Below are positions 37,539 through 48,500 of a DNA stretch of 64,000 nt, one piece after another. Numbering within the stretch: position 1 is the stretch's first letter; each line of letters starts with the position of its first letter. The notes under the pieces are model-generated. The model had not been told where the DNA came from. It ran no database searches and saw only the letters and a list, made by a program, of their open reading frames with translations. The stretch is from Monoplex corrugatus (lineage: Eukaryota > Mollusca > Gastropoda > Littorinimorpha > Ranellidae): NCBI GenBank assembly GCA_030674185.1, contig CM060306.1, positions 48,319,132 to 48,383,131 of the forward strand, read 5' to 3'. The position numbers and the translations under genes are program-made.

Positions 37539-37759
37539 TAACAATAATCATAATAACAACAATAACATTGATAATGATGATTATGATGGTGGTGGTGGTG
37601 ATGATGATAATGATGAAAAAAAAAGAAGATAAAAAATGAATACAGTAAAAATAAATAAATGGCTGTATGAAATATGAACATCAATGAAAGATAAAACCAA
37701 AGAAGACATATTTACATATGAAGAAATATGTAAACCTACTTAACACTACTGGGCAGCTT

Positions 37760-37760
<1 letters not shown>
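37539..37760. other. SOCS intron 2: ATA/ATG-rich low-complexity sequence
   Basis: AAC, ATA, GATGGT and AAAG-rich DNA directly beside the LINE 5' end. It includes the right copy of the candidate target duplication. Confidence 0.7.
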
Positions 37761-37761
<1 letters not shown>

Positions 37762-37793
<32 letters not shown>

Positions 37794-37806
37794 CACACAC
37801 ACATAC
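37762..37806. repeat. (CA)n microsatellite
   Basis: About 45 bp of CA repeats in SOCS intron 2. Confidence 0.95.
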
Positions 37807-37868
37807 ACACATATGTGCAAACATACATTTTTACCACAATGCATGGGCAACAATACAGGGGACAGGAG

Positions 37869-37879
37869 AGAGGGGGGAG

Positions 37880-37966
<87 letters not shown>

Positions 37967-38216
37967 CATAACAAATGAAAGAAGAGAGAGAGAGAGAGAG
38001 AGAACCATTAAAAAAATAAAATGAAAGAAGAAGAAGAGAGAGAGAGAGAGAGAGAGAACATTTAAAAAAATGAAAGAGAAGAGAGAGAGAGAGAATAAAA
38101 AGAAAGAGGAGAGAGAAAGAGAAAGAGAGAGAAGAGAGAGAGAGAACAATTTCAACCAAAATGAAAGAAGAGAGAGAGAGAACCATTTAAAAAAAAAGAA
38201 AGTGAGAGAGAAAGAA

Positions 38217-38264
<48 letters not shown>

Positions 38265-38300
38265 AGAGAGAGACAGAGAGAGACAGAGAGAGAGAGGTGT
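37869..38300. repeat. (GA)n compound repeat, polypyrimidine on the gene strand
   Basis: About 430 bp of GAGA with AAAATGAAAGAA interludes. On the SOCS sense strand this is a (CT)n tract starting about 60 nt after the exon 2 donor. Confidence 0.95.
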
Positions 38301-38362
38301 CAAGAAAATGCAATGTCCAGGGAAGGAAATAGTGAACATTAACAATCAATGCACAAACTCAC

Positions 38363-38424
38363 TTCTTTTAATTGCTTCATGCTCTTTAGAAAATCCTTGT
38401 GCGCAATGGCGGCAGCAACATCAC
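38363..38424 (-). CDS. SOCS6/7: SOCS6/7-like exon 2: 62-nt exon before SH2
   Basis: The acceptor is TTATTGCTGCCAG; the exon starts at 38424 with GT, which completes a serine codon begun by the last A of exon 1. It encodes DVAAAIAHKDFLKSMKQLKE and ends GAA|GTGAGT at 38363 in phase 0, exactly what exon 3 requires. The amphipathic FLKSMKQLKE followed by CGWYWGP matches the extended SH2 subdomain helix that precedes SH2 in SOCS proteins. I found it by looking for the phase-1-to-0 exon that exons 1 and 3 demand. It is too short for ORF-based calling. A 63-bp tandem duplication copies its acceptor. Confidence 0.85.
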
Positions 38425-38540
38425 CTGGCAGCAATAAGCAGTCTTCTGAATAGGATTTTCATTAATTATATTTTGCCGCAACATCACCTGGCAGCAATAA
38501 GCAGTCTTCTGAATAGGATTTTCATTAATTATTTAATTTA
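38415..38540. repeat. 63-bp tandem duplication covering the exon 2 acceptor
   Basis: Copy 1 is 38415-38477 and copy 2 is 38478-38540. They share CAACATCACCTGGCAGCAAT and the following 30 or more bases without a mismatch. Each copy holds the complete 3' splice site and the first 10 bases of exon 2. Confidence 0.95.
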
Positions 38541-38572
38541 ATTAAATTAAATTAATTATTTAATTATATTTT

Positions 38573-38581
38573 CTGTGTGTG

Positions 38582-38648
<67 letters not shown>

Positions 38649-38662
38649 TATGTGCGTGTGTG
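38573..38662. repeat. (TG)n microsatellite
   Basis: About 90 bp of TG repeats upstream of exon 2, reading (CA)n on the gene strand. Confidence 0.95.
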
Positions 38663-38842
38663 TAGTAATATATGTATGTATTAGTATTATTATGTACATA
38701 CGTATGTATGTATGTATGTATGTACATACGTATGTATGTATGTATGTATGTACATATGTACGTAAATAACTTAAATTCACAGAAGATATGTATGTATGTA
38801 GTATGTATGTATGATATGTATGTATGTATGTATGTACATACA
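38663..38842. repeat. (ATGT)n / TACA tetranucleotide repeat
   Basis: ATGT repeats with ACATACG turns that allow local hairpins. Confidence 0.9.
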
Positions 38843-38848
38843 GTATAA

Positions 38849-38851
<3 letters not shown>

Positions 38852-38923
<72 letters not shown>
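38852..38923. repeat. (CA)n microsatellite
   Basis: About 72 bp of CA repeats in SOCS intron 1. Confidence 0.95.
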
Positions 38924-39414
38924 ACACATGCAAATATACACAAACACACACACAAATACAGATACCATCATCATGAATCAGTCATTGTCAGGTTAATGTA
39001 AACATTGCACTGATATGAGATACAGAAAACATACATACATACCTCAAGCCTAAATCAAGGTGACTGCTTGCATTCAAGCAAATAAGAACTAGAAAAATAC
39101 AAACATAGAATCAAAACACATAGTTACTATAACAAAACAAGACAAACGCAAATTTTCAGCTAACCGCCTTCCTGCTTGACAAAACATCATGGAAGTTTTG
39201 ATGTTTTTCTTCTAAATTTTGTGTCTTTGTCTTTTGATGTCTTTTGTCACATATTTGTGTAAGCTTGATAAAGATCAGTTGACTGAAAATTTGCCCTGTC
39301 TTCTTTTGTTACATTGAATATGCATTCTAATTCTATTTTTTGTGTGTGAGTTTTTCTGGTTCTTACATAACTAAAAGTTAGAAATAACTAAAATCACTAC
39401 ATTATGAATAAAAC
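38924..39414. other. SOCS intron 1, unique sequence
   Basis: AT-rich DNA with no recognised element. Confidence 0.5.
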
Positions 39415-39922
<508 letters not shown>

Positions 39923-40609
39923 TAATGATATTACATGACAACACATTTTGCCATGAAGTAAAGAGAGTAACGCCACATGAGAGGTCATATCAAAGTGATG
40001 CTCTGCCCACCCTGCCTAGTGCCTTACCCCAAATCTGAACCCCTCAGACTCTGATCTATTCCTAAAACTTGAAAGACCCCTCTGTAGTGGGCGTTTCTAC
40101 TACCTAGATAACTTGGAAATGGAAGTGGCGAAACAGGTATGCCATTTTGACCCTGGAAACAGGCATTTTGGATCTTCCCAACAGATGGGGATTGGTCATT
40201 TGGGAGAAGGGATGTTACGTTGAAGGAATACAGAAAGTTGTTGATTATCATCTTATTTTCTTTTTTTTTTACCTTTTTATTGACACATTCTCATTTTTAT
40301 TGGATGACCCATGTATGCACATACGCATAAATGTATGAAGGCATACACACATACACACACATATATACGTAAACAAAGAACACACACACACACATACACA
40401 TACACACACAGACACACACACAGAACACACACACAGATAGACAGACACAGAAACACATACAGACACACATACACAGACACACACACACACATGAGACACT
40501 GACATACAGAAGAAATTATATATTCATATAATACAATACAAACATGAAACTGAAACAGGACGGGTAATTCCTCAATGTACTGGCTAGCCTTTTCACTGTG
40601 TGTGTGTGT

Positions 40610-40644
<35 letters not shown>

Positions 40645-41740
40645 TATATATATAATATATAGTATTAGTAATATACATACACATACACACACACATAACT
40701 GCTGCTTGACTTATCATCTAGTACACACTTCCTGCCTGTGACAAGTATCTGAAGACACAGCCAGCCATATTATGAAACAGAATACGCATAAGGACGTCAC
40801 TGTCATAGAAGTAACAAATAATGTGACCTGAAACAACAAAAACAGTTTAACTTTAAGTATTCTGAAATAGACAGGTAATAAATGGAACATGAATCTGATC
40901 TGAAACAAGAAAAGACAAATTAAACCATGGAATATTTTTTTCTGACAGGATCCTGAAATAAGAGGAAAAACCATGACAAAAACAATAGCCCTCTCCTTAC
41001 ACACACACACACACACACACACAAATCCTGATTTTTTTTAATTTTTCAAGATCACTGCGACTTTTATGAAGCTTCAGCAGAATAGGTTTTTTTTTTAATT
41101 TCTTAAATTTTTTTTTAAAGTGTTCCAATTTTTCCTGTATTGCATGTATACACATTCTTTTGCTCATACTGTGCAGAGCGGTACATTGCTGCTCAGTCTG
41201 TATTCTCTGTCTTTGGCGGGCATGCATGCTGAGCATTTTCATGTTTCCATAAGTCACTGGACACTGACATAATCATCTTTAATGAGCGCATGTGATGTTA
41301 TGTATGCGTACACAATGGAAGTGGGTTGAGGCACTCACTAGATCTGCATACATGTTGACCTGGGACACTGAAAAATTCTCCACCCTTTTCCCCTGTTGTA
41401 AGTATTGTGTAGGTTTTGAAATGGTTATAGCCCTGATATGGCTCTATGCAGTAAGCTGGGCTTTAAACAAAAATAACAGTAACAGTAACATGTGAAATAT
41501 GTAACAACAAGATTCATATATATGTATATATGTATATATAGGCCTACATATATATACCTAATCTGGCAATATACAAAGCATTCAATGATAACATTTTAAA
41601 AGACCCTTTAACCCTTTATGCAAAGCATCTAAAGAAGACAAAATACATTCTATTCTCAGTTGCCAAGCGTTTCATGATATCAGAAAGAAAAAATATAAAG
41701 CATAAGTGTTACAGACAGCTTTGTCTATTTAAACTGAGCT

Positions 41741-41742
<2 letters not shown>
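39923..41742. other. SOCS intron 1, mostly unique with short repeats
   Basis: It contains (CA)n at 40374-40490, (TG)n(TA)n at 40597-40645, (CA)n at 40999-41023 and a copy of the CCTGATATGG...GGGCTTTAAACAA repeat at about 41425-41470. Two minus-strand open stretches, 40251-40024 and 41022-40714, were considered as exons and rejected. Confidence 0.5.
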
Positions 41743-41782
<40 letters not shown>

Positions 41783-42959
41783 TACAATATTTATATAGCG
41801 CAAAATCTTGATAAAATCAAATCTAAGCGCTGAAACACACACACACGCACGCACACACACACACGCACGCACGCACGCACACACACGCACCCACACACAC
41901 ACACACCACACGGCTATAAATGGGGAGAAAGAATAAAAACAATGGAAAATTATAGAGAGCATATTATATACAATTATATATTGCAATGTGATTCCCCTCC
42001 GAGTGGAGACAGGCTGCAGAGGGGATTGAGTAAGGTCAGGATTTTATGCAGAGGAGAAAAGGTGAGTTTTGAGAGCGGACTTGAAGGAGACAAAAGTAGG
42101 TTGCTGACGGACTGACAGAGGAAGTTTGTTCCAGGAGAGCGGACCAGAAACAGAGAAGGCTCGTGGACCATAGGTATTGAGCTTAGTGCGTGGAAAGCGA
42201 AAAGTCAGAGGATCGGAGGCAGAGTGGAGGGTACGTGAGGGAACATAGATCTCAAGTAGGCTTGACAGGTAATCGGGGGTTGCGTTATTGAGGCTTTTGT
42301 AGCACATGGTGTCTAGTTTGTACTGTATGCGCTTTGATACAGGGAGCCAGTGAAGTTGTGCCAGGAGAGGAGATATGTGGTCAGCTTTTTTCTTTTTGAG
42401 TACAAGGCGTGCAGCATTGTTTTGAATGCGCTGTAGGATGTGAGTGGTGGAGGCAGGAAGACCGGACAGGAGTGAATTGCAATAGTCAATGCGAGACATT
42501 ATGAAGGAGAGAACGATTTTGCAGTTGTTTCCACAGAGAGATACTTCCTGATCAGGCTTATACGATGGAGGTGATAGTAGCAAGATCTGGCAGTTTGAGA
42601 AACAAAGTTGTTCATGGAGAGGGTAGAGTCAATGCAGACACCAAGGTTTTTAGCTGAATCAGAAATTGGGACTGATGTGTTACATAATGGGAGAGAAAGA
42701 GGAGGCAGCTGAGAAAGTTTCTGACGGGTGCCAATGAGGATAGCTTCTGTCTTGTCATCATTTAGCTGAAGTTTGTTGTATGTCATCCAATTTTTGATGT
42801 CCGAGTAACACTCAGTGGTGCGAGTCAGGAGGCGCTGTATATTGTCAGGTGAGTCACTGTCTTGAAGTTGGGTGTCATCAGCATAGAAGTGTTTTGTACA
42901 CAGCTCTGAAATGTTGAGAAACAGCTTCATAGTAAGACTAAAAGGAGTCATTGAAATAT
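41743..42959 (-). mobile_element. CR1/L2-group LINE, 5'-truncated
   Basis: The minus strand encodes the second half of an RT. HFYADDTQL carries the catalytic DD at about 42885-42900. [24 protein letters not shown] and [13 protein letters not shown] follow, then [12 protein letters not shown] and, at the end, [10 protein letters not shown] and [10 protein letters not shown]. One frameshift near 42517, in a run of A, breaks the frame. The 3' UTR ends GCGCTATATAAATATTG followed by (ATT)n, the usual tail of this group. It lies in SOCS intron 1 in sense orientation. Confidence 0.87.
41834..41905. repeat. (CA)n with GCAC interruptions
   Basis: About 70 bp inside the 3' UTR of the CR1/L2-group LINE. 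Confidence 0.9.
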
Positions 42960-43288
42960 AAACTTCAGATTTTTTTTCTGTTATTCAAGATGTTGTATTA
43001 TACTATATACTTTTCGCATAGTCCTTCTCTCTCTGCATCCTGCTGAAAATATCATACAATCTTCCCCCATCTACCCCCACATCCCCCCCCCCCTTTTTTT
43101 TTTTTAACAGGAATATGACTCCTTGTGCACATTTGTGAAAATAAAAAGTGAAAAAAAAAATCAAACATTTTTTCTTCCTTGAACAAAGTTCTGATTCAGT
43201 CTAGCATTGTCTTTAAAGAATTCATGTCATCCCCACCAATTTCTGTGTAGGTGGACAGACCAACCTCTCCCTCTCTCTCTTTCTCACA

Positions 43289-43343
<55 letters not shown>

Positions 43344-43447
43344 CACACTCCTTACCTTATGACTGACACTACCTGCGCATGATTCTTCATAAACTGACAG
43401 CAGCAAAAATTGCTATGATATGAAATGTAAGTAATGAACAGACTTAC
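42960..43447. other. SOCS intron 1, 5' end
   Basis: It holds a C11/T12 homopolymer pair (43083-43105), (CA)n at 43288-43347, and a 37-bp exact copy of an exon 1 segment at 43188-43224. Confidence 0.7.
43188..43224 (-). repeat. 37-bp exact copy of SOCS exon 1 sequence in intron 1
   Basis: Identical over GTTCTGATTCAGTCTAGC and the next 19 bases to 44808-44844. The offset is exactly 1,620 bp. The exon copy encodes EFFKDNARLNQ. Confidence 0.95.
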
Positions 43448-45983
43448 TGAAATGTCGACGATTCTTGCTATGTTGAGACTGAGATGTTTGACTGTGGTCT
43501 TTGGCCCGTCTCAATGGCAATTCCTCACTCAGTACCGCTTTTCTGCCAGCAGCACCGGCAATGGGCACTGGGCGAGCAGGCAGAGGTGGGGGATCCACAC
43601 CTATCATCCCTGAAGCATCAGGGAATCGAAGAAAATGCTGACTGAGGTCAAGGGACTGAGTTCTGGCCACTGATCTTCTGCCTTTTCTTTCACCATTCTT
43701 GGTTTTCATTTGGTTGTCCTCTGAATAAGATGGTGTTCTGGATGATAATGATGAAGGAGAACACTTTGCTAATGTTGCCACACATGAGAGACGAAAAGTT
43801 GATTCTGATGAACTATTGGGTTGAACACTACTATCAATTTCTCCAACAGTACAACTGGGATGTTCTGAATTTTTCTCAAGTGCACTACACTCTGAATTCT
43901 GACTTTTTAAATTCCTTTTTTCCTGGCACTTTTCACTGTTTTTGTCTTTTGTTTTCTTACTTTTTTCTCTTGGAGATTCTTTCAAAGTGTCAGAATTAAC
44001 CACAGATACTGATGGCAGATGCTGAAATGGGACAGTCTTTTTGGATATGTCTTGCATGTTTTCCAGAGAGCCATGAGTAACATTACCATTTATGTGTACT
44101 TCATGTAAAGTGCTGCTTGCAGCATCATCTTCGGCATATTCTGTCTTTTCTGTTGTAGCTGAGTTATCCACACTTGCCTGCAAACTGTGAGCAACATTGT
44201 CACTTCCACATGTATTGTGTGAAATAATGTTTGCTGCAACATCTACAGTACACTCCACTTTCCCTGCTGTTTTTTTGTTATCTTCACTTACCACAGAGTT
44301 GTGAGCAGCACTACCACTTCTACACACACTATCATTACAGGAATCTGAGCTTACAATGGTATTCCCATCACATTCCATCTTTTCTGTTCTTTCAGGTTGA
44401 TAACCATGGACATCTAGTGGATCTTCATCTATGAACAAAAGTTCATCTTCTATTTGTTTGAAATCTTTCTTCTCATGAGTATTTTGCCGTAACATTAAAT
44501 TTTCAGAGCAAGCACTGTTGGATGTTGTTTGTGTTTTATGTCCACTGTGTGTTGATATGAACAATGCCTGGTCAAATGGTGAACAAGGAAGATCTGAGTG
44601 TACATCTGACAGGTCACAATTACTTCCTTGAAAACTACGTTGGCCTGACTGAAATGTGAGCACAGGTCCTTGTTCAATGACAGCACATTTTCTAAAATCA
44701 ACTACTGTCTCTGGACTTATTCTGGTATTCTCACTATATCTGACACAGTTGAAACATAACTGTTCATTGCTAACTGGAGCTATAACCTCACTGCCAACTG
44801 ATACATGGTTCTGATTCAGTCTAGCATTGTCTTTAAAGAATTCAGATTTATCCAAGAGTGAGGCCACGTCTTTTTCAGAATAGTTCCTTGCAGGCAAGGG
44901 AGGTGGGGGAAAAGACTCTAAACTCTGATTCAGTCCAGTGTTAGAATCTTCAAAAGAGTCAGATTTGTTCTGGACTGCATTCATGTCTTTTTCCAAATAG
45001 TTTCTTGCAGGCAGTGGAGGCGGGAGAACAGACTGTGAACTTTCTGCCTGTTCCATACCCACAAATTCTGCAGATCTGCAATCATGTGAAACAGACCTTG
45101 TCTCATTATTGACTACCCCATCAGAAAAATGCTCAGGAACAAGAGGAATTTCCTGAGACTTCGATTTTTTCTGGGACTGCTTCCTCATCAAAACTTTAGC
45201 ATTTGCATACAGATCTGCACCAACTATTGGTTCAGCATGATTTTCCTGGACATTATCTACGTCAGATGAAATGGCCAAACTACCACTGTGTCCATTTCTG
45301 TCATGCCCATTATTTTCTTGCAGACCAGACTTGGTCACAGCTGGGTTTATCGCATCGTTTATAGTGGAAGAACTTTGATCACCTTTATCACCAGTCCGAA
45401 GTTTGCGTCTGATGTCATCAAGAGTTTCATAGTCTGGGTCAAAGCCTTCAAAGAACATGTCACTGTTTTCATCTGTGGGCACTGTAAACACTCCTGATGA
45501 TCTAGCAGCAGCTTCTTTTTTACCATGAGAAACACAACAATCTTGTTCAATGCCAGCCTTTTTACTTTCATCTAATACACTTTCCTCCAAAGAAGCTGTA
45601 TGATCAAAATGAGTTTCCAATGAACAGCTCCCAGATTTAGAACATGATAAAACAGCTTCTTCTTTTGCTCTGCTGATCTCTTGAGAAGTTTTCTGAGGTT
45701 TGGACTGAGATTTTGTGATAACGCTGTCACTACTTTTCAAGGAGCCAGTGCTTGTGCTGAGGATGGTTGGAGAAGCAATGGAGGCTTCAGGTAAATTCTC
45801 TCTGTAAGAAAATCTATATTTGTTTTTCTTGTGAATTTTGAAAGATCTGCGGATTTTGGAGAAGAAGCCTTCTCCAGGCTGATCCATAAGCACAGCACCA
45901 GGAGGAAGGGTGGCTGCCTTAGATAACTTCACATCACGTCTGCTGGATTTCTTCCTTTCACGCTTCCTCACCTCTAACTCCAT
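43448..45983 (-). CDS. SOCS6/7: SOCS6/7-like exon 1: long N-terminal region
   Basis: This exon encodes residues 1-845 from the ATG at 45983. The frame stays open to 43413, but a strong donor (CATTTCA|GTAAGTC) ends the exon at 43448 in phase 1. A basic N-terminus comes first (FFSKIRRSFKIHKKNKYR, residues 40-57), which could bind membrane lipids or act as a nuclear signal. An acidic FEGFDPDYETLDDIRRKLR follows at 178-196. Proline-rich PPPLPAR sites at 321-327, 360-366 and near residue 810 are class-type SH3 ligands; SOCS7 is known to bind SH3 adaptors such as Nck. The first two sites start two copies of a ~38-residue repeat (NYxEKD...LNQ). The rest is Ser/Asn/Asp-rich and looks disordered. No catalytic domain is expected. 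The protein probably works in the cytoplasm or nucleus as a scaffold for substrate ubiquitination. Confidence 0.9.
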
Positions 45984-46371
45984 GTTTTAGACCTGCTGTA
46001 GTCTCAGACTGGTTCAATGCTTGGAATTCATAATATTCATAATATTGTTATCAAAGTCACTTTCTTGCTCCTAAAAGCAATCCTAAAAACTCAATGGTTT
46101 GCTGATTATTTTCAAAAGTGTTCGTATGGTTTAAAATTGAAATTTCTCTGATGTTTATTTCTTATCAGCAACATCTATATATTCATAGTCTATATGAACT
46201 GGTGTCACTTTAGTGTCAGAGAATTTGAGATCACTGAGAATTTGTTTTTCTGAATCATTCCAATGTGAAACATTTTGTAACCTGCAAACAATCAAAACGG
46301 ATCAATCACAATATGTTTCACATTATTTACAAAGGTAGACAAGGACGTACAGATATACGTACACACTTACA

Positions 46372-46433
<62 letters not shown>

Positions 46434-47498
46434 GCATGCAGACATACACTGACTGCACATGTCATTATGCCTTCCTTTTAAAAGCTTGTTATCTGTCATA
46501 TATTGATATAACTTAAGACTGTGCAATTTAGCATAGTAGCATGACAATGAACACTTAAATTTTCTCTTTGATAATTATTACATACAGCACCATAGAACAC
46601 AGAATAGGCCCCCTTCACATTCATTTTACATACAAGATTCACTCACTAAAATTTCTTTCTGCACATGCAGATACCCTTTTTAAGGCCTAATATCTCTCAG
46701 TCTCAGCAATCTAACAGAATGACAGTGGGGTTACATGTTTGGTGCAAGCACATCAAACTTCTAGACCAAGGTCACAGTCAGAAGTACTGCACAATTATTT
46801 TGTAGCACAAAACAACACTTAAATGACTCAGTATTCCCCAGAAATCATCCATGACTGAAATGCACTATTTAAAGAAACAGTCTGTCTCCATCTGCTGATG
46901 CCTTCATTATGGCAGTATGAGGGTATAAGGGCATTATAAAAAAAGTAAAACCAATCATCAGAACTGCAATTTTTCTCTCTTTTTTTTTTCAACCTCTCTT
47001 CGACCTTGTGTAGGCAACATTAACATCACAAATTGATTACAGTTCCCTAAAGGAAGAATAAGGTCAACTACTTTCCTTTGTTCTGGGTGCACCTAGACAA
47101 TGCTCCGAGATTCAACTTTGATGTACAAACATTTTAGTCTGTACTATAATTGTGATGCGTAGATTTTTGATGCAAATTCACTCAGTTGAAGACAAACTGT
47201 GAACACATTGTTGAGATTAACAGATGACACATTGTAGTCAGGAAAAGTTAAGCAGATTACTTGTTCTTGGCAATAAAAATCTGTTCATACCCACATATGC
47301 ACTCACTCTTTCTTCTTATTAATTTTAAAGCCATCTACTTTAGTCATGACTACAAGCATTGATAGCAATCTACCTGCAAAATCAGAAGGGACTGCAATGG
47401 ACAGCATTACTACTGTTGAGATGCATTAGGGAGTCAAATGAAACTTGAACTCCAGAGAGGGTGTGAGTTTGACTGGGAAAAAATGGGACCCTGCCACT
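45984..47498. other. SOCS 5' flank, no recognised gene
   Basis: It should contain the SOCS promoter or 5' exons, but no TATA box, CpG cluster or clear splice pair stands out. (CA)n lies at 46377-46432. Confidence 0.45.
46377..46432. repeat. (CA)n(TA)n microsatellite
   Basis: CA repeats followed by TATATA. Confidence 0.95.
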
Positions 47499-47868
47499 GT
47501 TTCCCCATGCTGCTGTTCCCCTGTACTGGTGTTCCTCCATGCCGCTGTTCCCCTATGCCGCTATTCCCCTATGCTGCTGTTCCTCATGCTGCTGTTCCCC
47601 TGTACTGGTGTTCCTCAATGCCGCTATTCCCCTATGCCACTGTTCCCCTATGCCGCTGTTCCCCTCTGCTGTTGTTCTCCTCTGCTGCTGTTCCCCTATG
47701 CTGCTGTTCCCCTATGCTGCTGTTTCCATGTACTGGTGCTCCTCAATGCTGCTGTTCCTGTATGTCACTGTTCCCCTATGACGCTGTTCCCCTATGCCCC
47801 TGTTCCCCTATGCCGCTGTTCCCCTATGCAGCTGTTCCCCTCTGCCGTTGTTCCTCCATACTGTTAAA
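47499..47868. repeat. 16-bp minisatellite
   Basis: Unit ATGCCGCTGTTCCCCT with variants (GTACTGGTGTTCCTCA recurs at intervals, giving a longer-order pattern). All three plus-strand frames are open because 16 is not a multiple of three, which yields artificial CRCSPM/PLFPYAAV peptides. I do not call it a gene. Confidence 0.93.
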
Positions 47869-48500
47869 GTAGAAAAACTATCTTTAAAACAGAGATAGCA
47901 TATTCAACCCATTATGCAAATGCTGACTATGCTTGAATTGAATAAAGTAATTTAAGCCATAAGTCATCACTTTGTACTATCAACTCCAATTAGTAGATCT
48001 ACCTCACTACAGCTTCTAAGATATAATTCATCACTGTGAAGTACAGTGTAGCTTTATGCCACTTGGGGGCTAAGCTAGCCCCGAAGGCCAACCATGGTCA
48101 CCCTGAAACACCCTGGCTAACAGGGCTCTGGGTAAGCTATGACAGGCCTAGCAAGTCAGAAGTGGATTTCAACATACTAAAAGAAAAAAAAAGATGATAA
48201 TAAACGGACAGATCATATGGAAAAATTACCTGGAAAACCAAATGGACAACAAAACAGAGCAACAATCAAAATTGGTATGTGGACTGCAGGTGGATAGTTG
48301 ACAAGGAAACAGAAATAACAGAATTCATGCAGAAGAGAAAAACAGAAATAACTGGAATGAGTGATGTGAGGTAAAAAGGCAACACCTGCAAGCAAATTCA
48401 TGAAAACTACACAATTATAGCAAGAGAAGTCGAAAAGATAGAAACAAAACAAAGAGTTGGTGGATTTATTGTCAGCCCATCCAACAGTTTAAAAAAAACC
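47869..48500. other. Intergenic, possible SINE fragment
   Basis: No gene. A GC-richer 48055-48160 segment (GGGGGCTAAGCTAGCCCCG palindrome) may be a repeat, but I could not match it to another copy here. Confidence 0.4.

Noticed and set aside
40024..40240. Minus-strand open stretch ending TTGGG|GTAAGG as a SOCS exon between exons 1 and 3
   Set aside because: The exit phase is 2 and cannot join exon 3 (phase 0). The 38363-38424 exon fits both phases and the protein family.
40714..41022. Minus-strand open stretch with good acceptors (TTGTTTCAG) as a SOCS exon
   Set aside because: Hydrophobic, non-SOCS peptide and no strong GT donor in the needed phase.
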